A stretch of 64,000 nucleotides of DNA, taken from Mucilaginibacter tundrae (GTDB taxonomy: Bacteria > Bacteroidota > Bacteroidia > Sphingobacteriales > Sphingobacteriaceae). The position numbers and the translations under genes were made by a program. The stretch lies in NCBI RefSeq assembly GCF_013408825.1, contig NZ_JACCBZ010000010.1:62001-126000 (forward strand), in the 5' to 3' direction. How positions within the stretch are numbered: position 1 is the first letter of the stretch; each line of letters begins with the position of its first letter. This document shows, piece by piece, positions 24,668 through 34,450 of the stretch. Under the pieces are notes generated by a model. That model was not told where the DNA came from and ran no database searches. It was given only the letters and a program-made list of their open reading frames with translations.

Positions 24668-26128
24668 TTAAATTTTAGTCCAGTTTGTTCCTTCTTTGGT
24701 ATCCTTCAATTGAAATCCTATTTCTTGCAGGCCATTTCTTATCTTGTCTGATGTCGCGTAATCCTGGCTGCTTTTTGCCTCATTGCGCAGGTTAACAATA
24801 AAATTTAAAACCTGTGGCAAATCATCGCCCGCTGCTTGTTCATCTTTCAAACCCAAAATATCAAGTACAAAACTATTCATTAATTGTTTTAACAATTCCA
24901 GATTTTCGGTGTCAATTTTCAGTTTACTATCATAAACCGAATTGATAATCCGGGATGCTTCAAACAGCTCTGCAATAAGCACAGGGCTGTTAAAATCATC
25001 ATTCATAGCCTCATAACAACGATCAGAAAGCGATTTTATTTCAACATCAGTACTCGAAAATGCTTTTAAATCTTTAAGTAAGCCAAATGAATTCATTAGC
25101 CGTTTAAATCCTTTTTCCGATGCTTCCATAGCATCATTACTAAAATCAAGCGTGCTGCGGTAATGAGCTTGTAACATAAAAAAGCGAACCGTCATAGGGC
25201 TATAGCCTTTATTCAGAATAGAATTTTCTCCGCTGAATAATTCATGCGGCAAAAAACTATTGCCTAATGATTTCGACATTTTTTGCCCGTTGACCGTAAG
25301 CATATTGGTATGCACCCAATAGTTAGCCGGTGTTTTACCACAAGCCGCCATGTTTTGAGCGATCTCGTTAGTATGATGCGTCGGTATCAGATCTATACCA
25401 CCGCCATGTATATCAAAGTGCTCGCCAAGATATTTCTCGCTCATAGCGGAACATTCCAGGTGCCACCCCGGCAAGCCAACACTCCAGGGCGAAGGCCATT
25501 TCATTAACGTTTCAGGTTTAGCTTTTATCCAAAGGGCAAAGTCCAGTTTACCCCGCTTCTCCTGTTGACCGCCTAATGATCGCGTATTGGTTAATAGGTC
25601 ATCCAGGTTACGGCCGCTTAAAACCCCATAATCATTAGTACTGTTATATTTTTCCACATCAAAATAAACCGAGCCATCTACCTCATAAGCATAGCCCTTT
25701 TCCAATATGGTTTTAACCAATTCTATTTGTTCAATAACGTGGCCTGTAGCCAATGGTTCGATACTTGGCGGCAGAATATTCAATATCTGCATAACATCAT
25801 GAAACCCTACGGTATACTTTTGAGCGATCTCCATTGGCTCTAATTTGGCCAATTTAGCTTTCTTGGATATTTTATCCTCGCCCTCATCCGCATCGCCCTC
25901 AAGGTGGCCGGCATCAGTAATATTACGTACATACCGTACCTTATAACCCAAATGGTTTAAATAACGGAAAATAATATCAAACGAAATATAGGTACGGCAA
26001 TTGCCTAAGTGTGCATCACTGTATACGGTTGGGCCGCAAACGTACATGCCTACATGCGGCGCATTTATTGCTTTAAATTCCTCTTTTTTGCGTGTTAAAG
26101 TATTGTAAACAAACAAATCCTGTTTCAT
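24668..26128 (-). CDS. cysS: Cysteinyl-tRNA synthetase
   Basis: A 486-residue class I aminoacyl-tRNA synthetase that charges tRNA(Cys). The start region has MYVCGPTVYSDAHLGNCRTY, with the zinc-binding Cys and the HIGH-like HLGN. PGWHLECSAMS and GGIDLIPTHHTNEIAQ bind zinc and cysteine, and KMSKSLGN is the second signature. The DALR domain closes the protein. I chose the ATG at 26128; 23 codons of in-frame DNA upstream are repeat DNA. A TAAGTTTG promoter box lies five bases ahead of this start. Confidence 0.95.
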   Translation of the reverse strand: MKQDLFVYNTLTRKKEEFKAINAPHVGMYVCGPTVYSDAHLGNCRTYISFDIIFRYLNHLGYKVRYVRNITDAGHLEGDADEGEDKISKKAKLAKLEPMEIAQKYTVGFHDVMQILNILPPSIEPLATGHVIEQIELVKTILEKGYAYEVDGSVYFDVEKYNSTNDYGVLSGRNLDDLLTNTRSLGGQQEKRGKLDFALWIKAKPETLMKWPSPWSVGLPGWHLECSAMSEKYLGEHFDIHGGGIDLIPTHHTNEIAQNMAACGKTPANYWVHTNMLTVNGQKMSKSLGNSFLPHELFSGENSILNKGYSPMTVRFFMLQAHYRSTLDFSNDAMEASEKGFKRLMNSFGLLKDLKAFSSTDVEIKSLSDRCYEAMNDDFNSPVLIAELFEASRIINSVYDSKLKIDTENLELLKQLMNSFVLDILGLKDEQAAGDDLPQVLNFIVNLRNEAKSSQDYATSDKIRNGLQEIGFQLKDTKEGTNWTKI

Positions 26129-26133
26129 GCTGG

Positions 26134-26141
26134 CAAACTTA
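26134..26141 (-). promoter_or_regulatory. Candidate -7 box of cysS
   Basis: On the minus strand TAAGTTTG matches TAnnTTTG exactly and ends five bases before the cysS ATG, so the mRNA would have little or no leader. No clear -33 TTG is seen. Confidence 0.45.
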
Positions 26142-26168
26142 CAATTTTTTCGGCTTTGGTTTGAGAAT

Positions 26169-26254
26169 AGAATCAAGATGTAAGAGCCAAGATTCAAGAC
26201 ACTTAAAAATTTACGATGTTATTGCTTTTCTCCTTATTCTTCGCTCTTGATTCT
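26169..26254. repeat. Inverted repeat of the AGTCAAGA family
   Basis: AGAATCAAGA (26169-26178) and TCTTGATTCT (26245-26254) are perfect 10-bp arms; similar sequence extends beyond the arms (AGAGTCAAG in reverse at 26254-26262). It fills the gap between the EEP gene end and cysS. A related fragment is at 20524. Confidence 0.6.
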
Positions 26255-26269
26255 TGACTCTCTTTCGTT

Positions 26270-27382
26270 CTACTTTAGTTCCAAATCGCTGATCACTGGA
26301 TAATGGTCAGACAATCGCTTCTCTACAATATCGTAATTTAATACTTCGAAGCCTGGACCCGCCATGATATAATCTATCTGAAAATTGGGAAAATCGCCGT
26401 TATATGTTTTTCCAAAGCCCGAACCTTTTTCGCAAAAGGCATTTTTCATGCCTTTGCTCATTTGGTTTACGGCAAAAGAACTGGGCGTATCGTTAAAATC
26501 ACCGGATATGATATAAGGATATGGGCAAACTGCCGCACTCTCTTTAACTTTAAAAACCTGTTGCGATCGTTTAATAAAGGCCGATTTTAATTTGGCTGCT
26601 AATCTTTTAGTAGAGTGCACGTTGGGCTTTCCTTGGGATACCCCTTTTAAATAGCTGTAATCCTCCGATTGAAAATGCACAGACTCCAGGTGTATGCTGT
26701 AAAACCGGATGATCTTATTTGATTTTTTTACATCGATGTAAAGGCATTGGTTTTCATCCGTTCTATCATCAGACAACATGATTAAGCCTCGCGCTACAAT
26801 TGGATACCTGGAAAATATGGCCATGCCTATCGAATCGGTTGAGTTTGACTCAAAACCCACCAGATAGTAGCTATTTGTTTTTAACAGTTTTTTTAAAGCG
26901 TTAACCATGTGATATGGCCCGTAGTTACGGCTATAAAACTCCTGAAAACCAATCAAATCAGGATTTTCCTGCTTTATAATTGATAAAATATCGTTTCGGG
27001 TTGAGGTATCATTATCTGATCCGTAACGTTTAAAATCATGCACGTTATAGGTCATAATGCGTATAGCGTTAGAATCTTTGGTCGTGCCGGGTTTGGTAGA
27101 AGCACGCAAACCAAAATTTTTGTTCAGCATGTTCCAGCCTATACCAATAACTATCAATGGTAATAAAACCCATATACTTTTGCGCAGCAGCCAGTAAAAA
27201 GCAAACAGCAAGGCAATCACCAATAAAATAGGATAAGCCAACCCAAAGAAGGCGATGATCCAGTAATTCGACGGGTTTGTAATGGGCGCCAGGTAACTTA
27301 ACAGCAATGCCGCGCAAAGCAGGTAGTTTAGCCACAGTAAAATTTTATCAAAAAAACCAAGCCCGCTTTTTCTAATTGTCAT
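26270..27382 (-). CDS. Membrane-anchored endonuclease/exonuclease/phosphatase family protein
   Basis: A 370-residue protein with three N-terminal membrane segments (residues about 12-90) and a C-terminal EEP hydrolase domain from about residue 105. Catalytic motifs are MTYNVHDFKRYG, LIGFQEFY, YSIHLES, ISGDFNDTPSS and LSDHYPVISDLEL. The family includes DNases, phosphodiesterases and phospholipases; the substrate here is unknown. The start overlaps the rhomboid gene stop by 11 bases. It is the last gene of the mutL-rhomboid-rhomboid-EEP cluster, an order seen in many Bacteroidota. Confidence 0.9.
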   Translation of the reverse strand: MTIRKSGLGFFDKILLWLNYLLCAALLLSYLAPITNPSNYWIIAFFGLAYPILLVIALLFAFYWLLRKSIWVLLPLIVIGIGWNMLNKNFGLRASTKPGTTKDSNAIRIMTYNVHDFKRYGSDNDTSTRNDILSIIKQENPDLIGFQEFYSRNYGPYHMVNALKKLLKTNSYYLVGFESNSTDSIGMAIFSRYPIVARGLIMLSDDRTDENQCLYIDVKKSNKIIRFYSIHLESVHFQSEDYSYLKGVSQGKPNVHSTKRLAAKLKSAFIKRSQQVFKVKESAAVCPYPYIISGDFNDTPSSFAVNQMSKGMKNAFCEKGSGFGKTYNGDFPNFQIDYIMAGPGFEVLNYDIVEKRLSDHYPVISDLELK

Positions 27383-28247
27383 CTTTACTGGCGCGGAATA
27401 ATATTTCTTTTTCTTCGCTGCTTAAGTGTTCGTAACCCACCTTTGATATTTTGTCGAGGATAACATCAACTTCATCCTGCCGTGGGCGGGAGTTTGCTCT
27501 TTTGTTATTACTGCGGGCAACCACCTTTAGTTTAGAAAGCTTGGGGCCAGATTTAAACAGATTGGCGATGTTGCCTACCCAATCACTACCTGCCTGCAGG
27601 CGTTTGATGTAGATGAAGCCAAATAACGCGCCGCCAAGGTGGGCGATTTCGCCGCCGGCATTAGGCCCAGCGATACTCAAAAAGTCGAGTATCACATAAA
27701 AAATAGCCAGCCATTTTAATTTAACCGGGCCAATGATCATCAGTGGTATAGTATAATCGGGCATTAAAGTAGCAGTAGCTACAATTACAGCCATTACACT
27801 TGCCGAGGCTCCTACTGCTGTACTAAATGGCAATACCGCGGCAAAAACCGGGAATAAATTATAGCTAAGTATGTAGAATAGCGCGCCGGCTAAGCCACCT
27901 AAAAGGTATACGCCAACAATCCGCTGTTTGCCCAGGTATTCCTCAAATATTTGCCCAATCCAGTACAGCCATAGCATATTAAACAGGATGTGAAAGATGC
28001 CGGCATGCATAAACATGTAGGTAAGTGGCGTCCAGAAACGTACTTCGAGCTTGGGCAGATATGCCGGTATGGCCAGGTATTCGTTAGAATAAAATGAGAT
28101 GATTTGCGAGCTGCCGGTAAACAGCCATTCAAAAACAGCGGGGATGTTTATCAGCAAATAAACAGCAACATTAATGGCAATAAGCAGGTTAAGCTTACTA
28201 TCCGACTTAAGTACTTTTGATTGTATGTTTTGCCAGCTATTACTCAT
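27372..28247 (-). CDS. Rhomboid family intramembrane serine protease
   Basis: A 291-residue multi-spanning protease. The pattern is FMHAGIFHILFNMLWLYWIG in an early helix, then TAVGASASVMAV with the candidate catalytic Ser, and IAHLGGALFGFIY with the catalytic His in the last helix. The usual GxSG motif appears as GASAS, so the residue following the Ser is Ala rather than Gly. A soluble C-terminal tail of about 80 residues (SNNKRANSRPRQDEVDVILD) is added. Second of two tandem paralogues. Confidence 0.9.
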   Translation of the reverse strand: MSNSWQNIQSKVLKSDSKLNLLIAINVAVYLLINIPAVFEWLFTGSSQIISFYSNEYLAIPAYLPKLEVRFWTPLTYMFMHAGIFHILFNMLWLYWIGQIFEEYLGKQRIVGVYLLGGLAGALFYILSYNLFPVFAAVLPFSTAVGASASVMAVIVATATLMPDYTIPLMIIGPVKLKWLAIFYVILDFLSIAGPNAGGEIAHLGGALFGFIYIKRLQAGSDWVGNIANLFKSGPKLSKLKVVARSNNKRANSRPRQDEVDVILDKISKVGYEHLSSEEKEILFRASKDDN

Positions 28248-28270
28248 ATTATCTTATTACTAAACGTCAT

Positions 28271-28972
28271 CTAGGTAAAACTGTTTGGCCTTCTGATGCC
28301 CCAAATTTTTATCATAATAAAGGCTATTAATGCCCCGCCCAAGTGCGCGAAGTGGGCTACATTATCCCCGCCAACATGGCCTATCCCTAAACCCAACTCA
28401 ATTAATATATAAACGGGAATAATATATTTTGCTTTTATTGGCACAGGAATAAACATGATCATCAGTTCCATATTTGGATAAAGCATACCAAAGGCTATCA
28501 ACACACCAAAAATAGCACCTGAAGCACCTAATGTTGGCGATGAATAAATCTCGCGTAATTGGCTTATTAGCGCCATATCGTCCGTTTGTAGTGTATCCGG
28601 CACAGAAAAATGCCCGACAAGGTGATATACTTCTATACCCTGTACCAACAACTGTAACAGGATAGCACCAATACCACAAACAAAATAAAGCGTAAAAAAA
28701 CGCTTTGAGCCAATACTGTATTCCACTATGGGGCCAAAGGAGAACAGGGCAAACATGTTAAAGATGATATGCTCCCAGCCGCCATGCAAAAACATGTAGG
28801 TTATAATTTGCCAGGGCCTAAAAAACGGCGAGTAGATGTAAAAAGCCGCGAAATGAGTAATGATCATATTATTGATATTCTCATTAAATAAAACAGATGG
28901 CAAAAAACAAAGTATGTTGATGATCAACAGGTTTTTTACGACTGGAGATAGACTACCAAAAGGGGATTGCAT
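28271..28972 (-). CDS. Rhomboid family intramembrane serine protease
   Basis: A 233-residue rhomboid with the canonical active site: GASGAIFGVL (Ser, residues about 145-155) and HFAHLGGALIAFIMIK (His). The helix with FLHGGWEHIIFNMFALFSFG carries the oxyanion-type residues. No long C-terminal tail, in contrast to the next gene. Such enzymes cut membrane proteins inside the bilayer; substrates are unknown. It follows mutL after 32 nt and precedes its paralogue by 23 nt. Confidence 0.92.
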   Translation of the reverse strand: MQSPFGSLSPVVKNLLIINILCFLPSVLFNENINNMIITHFAAFYIYSPFFRPWQIITYMFLHGGWEHIIFNMFALFSFGPIVEYSIGSKRFFTLYFVCGIGAILLQLLVQGIEVYHLVGHFSVPDTLQTDDMALISQLREIYSSPTLGASGAIFGVLIAFGMLYPNMELMIMFIPVPIKAKYIIPVYILIELGLGIGHVGGDNVAHFAHLGGALIAFIMIKIWGIRRPNSFT

Positions 28973-29004
28973 GTCAGTTTAAATATTATATATGTAGCCA
29001 AGGG

Positions 29005-30864
29005 CTATTTTTCAAATCGTTCAATTAATTCAGCTAGTGTAAAGGTACTAATTACAGGCTTTCCATTTAATGCAAGATTAGGCATTTGGCAGGCAAAAAG
29101 CTGGTCTATTAGTAAATTCATTTCTTCTAATGACATTTTAGTGCCTGCTTTTATCGCCGCGTTGCGCGCCAATGATCTTGCCAGGTTATCACGCTTATCC
29201 AGTTTTAATATGGCAAGGTTATTTTTAAAGCCCTCCAGCAATTGCTCTAACAAATGTTCTTCGCCAACATTATTCAAATCAGCCGGTATGCCTTCAACTA
29301 CTACTGTATTTTTTCCAAACTCGCGTATGTCAAAGCCTAAAGCACGCACATCTGGCAACAACTCTTTTAATAACTCAAAATCGCCACTGTTTAGTGTAAC
29401 TGATTGCGGAAACAAGCTTTGCTGACTAACACCCGAGTGGCTTTGCAATTGCTGCAAAAATCGCTCATACAATACCCGCTCATGCGCCGCTTGCTGACTG
29501 ATCAGCATAAAACCCGATTTTATTTGCGATAGTATAAAGCGGTTATGGATCTGGAAAAGCTGGCGTTCGCTTGACTTGGTGATCTCCTGCTCATCAACCT
29601 CAATATTAGCCTCCTCATGCATTTTATGCTGGATCGAAGGCTCTCGCTTGCTGATTTCGTATAACGTATCCCAATTTTGGGGGATAGGTGAACTCCGATA
29701 TTCGCCGCTGGTTCTGAAAGCTGGCGGCAGCTCACGCTCGATCTTTTTCTCCGCAGCAAAAGGATTAAAATCCGGGTTAAATGCGATAGTTGGTGCAACG
29801 ATCTCTTCAAACGGTTTTGGCGTTATCAGATGCTCAATGCTGTTCTCCTGGTCAAAATCCAAACTCGGCGTGATATTATATCTACCTAAAGACCGTTTTA
29901 CTGCCGAGCGGATGATAGCATATATCGATTTTTCATCTTGATATTTGATCTCTGTTTTGGTGGGATGAACATTAATGTCAATTTTGGATGGATCTATGTC
30001 GATAAATAAAACATACATCGGATAGCATTCCTCCGGCAATAACTCCTGGTAAGCCGTAAATACGGCGTGGTTAAGGTAAGCATCCTTTATAAAACGGTTG
30101 TTTACAAAAAAGAATTGCTCGCCGCGCGTTTTACGGGCAAACTCTGGTTTGCCAACAAAGCCATGCAGTTTAATAATGCTGGTATCCTCTTCAACCGGAA
30201 CTAGTCGCTGGTTATAATTATTCCCAAACAGATGAACAATACGCTGTTTTAATAGCGATGCCGGTAAATGATAAACCTCTTGCCCATCATGGTGCAGCGA
30301 GAAAAATATTTGCGGATTGGCCAATGATACCCGTTGAAATTCATCAATAATATGGCGCATCTCCACCGGGTTACTCTTCAAAAAGTTGCGCCGGGCGGGG
30401 GTATTGTAAAACAGGTTTTTTACCGAGATAGATGTGCCTGTATTAGCCGAACATGCTTCCTGACTTATTACTTCCGATCCTTCAATTAAAATACAGGTGC
30501 CTAATTCATCCTCATGTCTTCTGGTTTTTAACTCCACCTGGGCAATAGCGGCTATCGAAGCCATAGCTTCGCCACGGAATCCCATAGTACGAATGGCAAA
30601 TAGGTCCTCAGCTTTTTTTATTTTGGAAGTCGCGTGGCGCTCAAAACTCATGCGCGCATCGGTAAGGCTCATGCCGCAACCGTTATCGATCACCTGTATC
30701 AGTGCCTTGCCAGCATCCTTTAATATCAATTGTATCTTATCCGCACCCGCGTCTATCGCGTTCTCCACCAGTTCTTTTACTGCTGATGCAGGGCGTTGCA
30801 CCACTTCGCCAGCGGCGATCTGGTTGGCAACGGCATCCGGTAAAAGTTGTATTATATCTGACAT
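29005..30864 (-). CDS. mutL: DNA mismatch repair protein MutL
   Basis: A 619-residue mismatch repair ATPase. The GHKL domain shows IAAGEVVQRPASAVKELVEN, DNGCGM and TMGFRGEA, and the C-terminal dimerisation domain begins near residue 430. The endonuclease motif DQHAx2Ex4E of many MutL proteins appears as SQQAAHERVLYE, so its first Asp and its His are replaced; the later CPHGRP motif reads CQMPNLALNGKPV. Endonuclease activity is therefore doubtful. First gene of the cluster with two rhomboids and the EEP protein. Confidence 0.95.
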   Translation of the reverse strand: MSDIIQLLPDAVANQIAAGEVVQRPASAVKELVENAIDAGADKIQLILKDAGKALIQVIDNGCGMSLTDARMSFERHATSKIKKAEDLFAIRTMGFRGEAMASIAAIAQVELKTRRHEDELGTCILIEGSEVISQEACSANTGTSISVKNLFYNTPARRNFLKSNPVEMRHIIDEFQRVSLANPQIFFSLHHDGQEVYHLPASLLKQRIVHLFGNNYNQRLVPVEEDTSIIKLHGFVGKPEFARKTRGEQFFFVNNRFIKDAYLNHAVFTAYQELLPEECYPMYVLFIDIDPSKIDINVHPTKTEIKYQDEKSIYAIIRSAVKRSLGRYNITPSLDFDQENSIEHLITPKPFEEIVAPTIAFNPDFNPFAAEKKIERELPPAFRTSGEYRSSPIPQNWDTLYEISKREPSIQHKMHEEANIEVDEQEITKSSERQLFQIHNRFILSQIKSGFMLISQQAAHERVLYERFLQQLQSHSGVSQQSLFPQSVTLNSGDFELLKELLPDVRALGFDIREFGKNTVVVEGIPADLNNVGEEHLLEQLLEGFKNNLAILKLDKRDNLARSLARNAAIKAGTKMSLEEMNLLIDQLFACQMPNLALNGKPVISTFTLAELIERFEK

Positions 30865-31014
30865 CTAAAATTAGTTCTCCTTTATCTGGCGCCAATGAAA
30901 CCGATACAATAGCGCACGAATGGTATTTGGATGCTAAATTAAATATAACTTTTTTATCATTTGTCAGTTGTATATAGTTTATAGTTTTATTTAAACTTGT
31001 ACGACACTACTTTT

Positions 31015-32649
31015 ATGAAAAATTTATGGCCCATCTTGTTCCTTTTTGTTCTATCGTGCAAACAAAAAAAGGAATATAATGCCGACCTTTTAGTTAAAAA
31101 CGCGCTGATTTATACTATTGATAGCAGTTTTAGTACTGCACAGGCGTTTGTAGTAAGTGGAGGTAAAATTATCGCCGTTGGCGATAGCGCTACGCTTGAT
31201 AAAAAGTATTTGGCCCGTGAGGTAATTGATGCAGGTGGGCACCCTATATATCCAGGTTTTATTGACGCACACACCCATTTTTACGAATATGGCATAGGCC
31301 TGCAGCAAGCCGATTTAACCAATACTCACAGTTGGGAAGAAATTGTCGATACCATAAATACCTATGCCCGCCGCAGTCCTGATGGGTGGATAATCGGTAA
31401 TGGGTGGGATCAAAATCTTTGGAAAAATAAAGCATTCCCCACCAAAGCAAAACTCGATTCTTTATTCCCGGTTAGGCCGGTATTGCTAACACGTGTTGAT
31501 GAACATGCCGCTATTGCCAACCAGGCGGCTCTAAATATAGCGGGAATTAAACCGGGGCAAACCATTACCGGTGGCGAGATTGAAACCATAAAAGGAAAAC
31601 TCACCGGCATATTACTGGATAACGCGATAGGCATCATCAGGCGAAAAATACCTCCTCCCGATGATAGCGTGGTGCAAGATGGCTTGTTAGCTGCGCAACG
31701 CAATTGTTTCGCCGATGGACTAACCACTATTGATGATTGTGGCTTGCCGTATACTATGGTAAATACCATTTCAGACATGCAACACAAAGGCGACTTAAAA
31801 ATACGCATGTATGTTTTATTATTAGACAGGCCTGAGAATTATGCGTTCTTATTAAAACGCGGCATTATCAAAACACCACGTTTAGATGTGCGTGGATTTA
31901 AAATGTTTGCCGATGGCGCTTTAGGTTCGCGCGGCGCTTGTTTATTGCAACCATATTCCGATCAAAAAAACTGGAGCGGATTTTTATTGAGTAACCCTAA
32001 ACATTTTCAACAAATAGCTGAAAAGATCATCAAAAGTAATTTTCAATTAGCTACCCATGCTATTGGCGATTCGGCCAATAGGGTGATGTTAAAAATATAC
32101 GCAAGTGTATTGAAAGGCAAAAATGATCGTCGCTGGCGGATAGAGCATGCACAGATATTGGCACCATCGGATATTAATATGTTCGGGCAATACAGCATCA
32201 TTCCATCTGTACAACCCACCCATGCAACATCTGATATGTATTGGGCAGCGAGCCGTTTAGGTACTAAGCGTTTAAAAACCGCCTATGCTTATAAACAATT
32301 GTTGGATCAGAATGGCTGGCTTCCATTGGGAACTGATTTCCCGGTTGAAAACATCAACCCCATTTATACATTTTATGCTGCTGTTGTACGAAAGGACTTG
32401 AAAGGGTTTCCGGGAAATGGCTTTCAACCCAAAAATGCATTGAGCCGGGAGGAAGCTTTACGGGGCATAACCGTATGGGCAGCCAAAGCAAATTTCGAGG
32501 AAAAAGAAAAAGGCAGTATCGAGGTTGGCAAGTATGCCGATTTTGTGATACTGGACAATGATATTATGAAAATAAATGGCGCCGACCTGCCTAAGGTTAA
32601 AGTGCTAAAAACGTATGTTAATGGTGAAAAGGTTTATGAAAAAAAATAG
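31015..32649 (+). CDS. YtcJ-like amidohydrolase lipoprotein
   Basis: A 544-residue metal-dependent hydrolase. The ATG at 31015 gives a lipoprotein signal (FLFVLSC). Motifs are GFIDAHTHFYEYG (metal-binding HxH), FADGALGSRGACLL, LATHAIGDSANR, RIEHAQIL and PLGTDFPVENI, as in the YtcJ/LAF3 branch of the amidohydrolase superfamily. Substrates of the branch are mostly unknown amides or esters. The last 14 nt overlap the serine hydrolase gene, so the two are coupled. Confidence 0.92.
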   Translation: MKNLWPILFLFVLSCKQKKEYNADLLVKNALIYTIDSSFSTAQAFVVSGGKIIAVGDSATLDKKYLAREVIDAGGHPIYPGFIDAHTHFYEYGIGLQQADLTNTHSWEEIVDTINTYARRSPDGWIIGNGWDQNLWKNKAFPTKAKLDSLFPVRPVLLTRVDEHAAIANQAALNIAGIKPGQTITGGEIETIKGKLTGILLDNAIGIIRRKIPPPDDSVVQDGLLAAQRNCFADGLTTIDDCGLPYTMVNTISDMQHKGDLKIRMYVLLLDRPENYAFLLKRGIIKTPRLDVRGFKMFADGALGSRGACLLQPYSDQKNWSGFLLSNPKHFQQIAEKIIKSNFQLATHAIGDSANRVMLKIYASVLKGKNDRRWRIEHAQILAPSDINMFGQYSIIPSVQPTHATSDMYWAASRLGTKRLKTAYAYKQLLDQNGWLPLGTDFPVENINPIYTFYAAVVRKDLKGFPGNGFQPKNALSREEALRGITVWAAKANFEEKEKGSIEVGKYADFVILDNDIMKINGADLPKVKVLKTYVNGEKVYEKK

Positions 32650-34450
32650 GTTTAATGGTGTTGTTATATTCTTGTCGGCGTTTGTATTGTTTAACTCCGC
32701 CTGCGCGCAAAATCCGCCGACGGGCAAGGCCTATGTTCAGGAAGAAGCCTTAGTGCAAAATACTACCGTTTTATTAAACAATTCTGATTTTACCGTCCCT
32801 ATGCAAAATCTGAATACCGCGAAAATTGCCAGCGTGCACTTCACTAATCAATATGCCACCGGTTTCGATAGTTTGCTGAACAAATACACCAAGGTAGATG
32901 CTATTAACGGCAATCTGTATAACAGGCCAAAAAATATTAATGATTTATCAGCGGACTTAAAATGGTACAATACTATCATCGTCCAACTAAGCAACACTGA
33001 TGTAAACAATCCCCAGATTATTGACTTTATCACCCAAACACAAAAATTAAAAACAGTTATTGTCGCCCTGTTCGGCAGCGGCGATTCATTTAATAAACTG
33101 AATAGTGTTACCGCACCTATCATTTGGTCACAAAGGGTAACTCCTGTATCTGCTTATTTTAGTGCACAAGCCATATTCGGTGGAGTAGCTATCACACAAA
33201 AACTTACGAGCACTTTCACGCCCCGCTATGCGGCTAATATGGGATTCCTTACAACTAAAACACGCCTGCAATATACTGTACCGGAAGATGCGGGAGTTAA
33301 TTCCATCAACCTGATCGCTATAGATGATATTGCTCGCGAAGCCGTTTCGGAACATGCTACACCCGGGTGTGTGGTATTGGTTGCGAAAGACGGCAAGGTA
33401 ATATTCAATAAAGCCTACGGCGATCATACTTATGACGATCAGCTACCCGATAAAATAACCGATATATTCGATGTGGCATCTTTAACCAAAGTTACTGCTA
33501 CTACCATGGAGGTAATGAAGCTTTATGATGAAGGAAAAATCGGCCTGGATTCGACCATAGGCGATTATATCCCGGGCGTTCGCAACTCCAATAAAAACGA
33601 TATTACTGTTCGTGAATTAATGGAGCACCAGGCTGGCTTAGTGCCCGATATTCCAACCTACGAAAAGTTAAAACCAAGCGACCATAGCATCGATTCATCT
33701 GCGGCATATCCGACGAAAGTTTCGGACAACTATTTTTTGCGAAAGAATTATTTTAAAGATGTGATGTGGCAGGACATATTAAAATCGCCGTTACGTACCC
33801 GCGGACAATATGTTTACAGCGATGTGAGTATGGTATTGATGAAAGAGATTGTCGAAACCATTACCTCTACACCATTAAACGATTATGTATTAAACCAGTT
33901 TTACCTACCCCTGGGTATGAAAACAGCTGGCTTTTTGCCACTTTATCGTTTTCCGGCATCACAGATAGTACCTACTGAACAGGATGCGGTTTTCCGCCAT
34001 ACTTTGTTGGATGGTTATACCGAGGACCAAACCGCGGCACTGATGGGCAATGTTTCCGGCAATGCGGGCATATTTGCGAGCGCTAATGATTTGGGCATAT
34101 TATACCAGATGCTTTTAAACAGGGGCGCTTACGGCGGTGTGCAATACATCAAACCACAAACCGTTGACCTGTTTACAGCAAAGCAATCCGCAGTTAGTCG
34201 CCGTGGTTTAGGGTTTGACCGCTGGGATCCATTAGAAGATCATCATTACCCGTCAAAATTAGCTTCACCACAAACTTATGGGCATACTGGTTATACCGGC
34301 ACTTGTGTTTGGGTTGATCCTAAATATAACCTGGTATATGTGTTCCTATCTAACCGTGTAAACCCAACAGTGGGTAGCAAGTTATCCAGCCTGAACATCA
34401 GGCCGAGGATACAGGATGCGGTTTATCAGGCGATACAGAAAGGATTGTAA
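32636..34450 (+). CDS. Serine hydrolase (class C beta-lactamase type) with an N-terminal GH3 C-like domain
   Basis: A 604-residue exported protein (signal ending NSACAQ). Residues about 30-215 resemble the C-terminal domain of GH3 glycosidases (EEALVQNTTVLLNN, NTIIVQLSNTDVN, VIVALFGSGDSF). From about residue 230 a class C beta-lactamase-like domain follows: ASLTKVTATTM with the catalytic Ser and Lys, YVYSDVSMV with Tyr, HTGYTGT near the end. Fusions of GH3 with such hydrolases are known in Bacteroidota, but the catalytic GH3 barrel is missing here. Likely cell-wall or esterase role; overlaps the amidohydrolase gene. Confidence 0.85.
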   Translation: MKKNRFNGVVIFLSAFVLFNSACAQNPPTGKAYVQEEALVQNTTVLLNNSDFTVPMQNLNTAKIASVHFTNQYATGFDSLLNKYTKVDAINGNLYNRPKNINDLSADLKWYNTIIVQLSNTDVNNPQIIDFITQTQKLKTVIVALFGSGDSFNKLNSVTAPIIWSQRVTPVSAYFSAQAIFGGVAITQKLTSTFTPRYAANMGFLTTKTRLQYTVPEDAGVNSINLIAIDDIAREAVSEHATPGCVVLVAKDGKVIFNKAYGDHTYDDQLPDKITDIFDVASLTKVTATTMEVMKLYDEGKIGLDSTIGDYIPGVRNSNKNDITVRELMEHQAGLVPDIPTYEKLKPSDHSIDSSAAYPTKVSDNYFLRKNYFKDVMWQDILKSPLRTRGQYVYSDVSMVLMKEIVETITSTPLNDYVLNQFYLPLGMKTAGFLPLYRFPASQIVPTEQDAVFRHTLLDGYTEDQTAALMGNVSGNAGIFASANDLGILYQMLLNRGAYGGVQYIKPQTVDLFTAKQSAVSRRGLGFDRWDPLEDHHYPSKLASPQTYGHTGYTGTCVWVDPKYNLVYVFLSNRVNPTVGSKLSSLNIRPRIQDAVYQAIQKGL

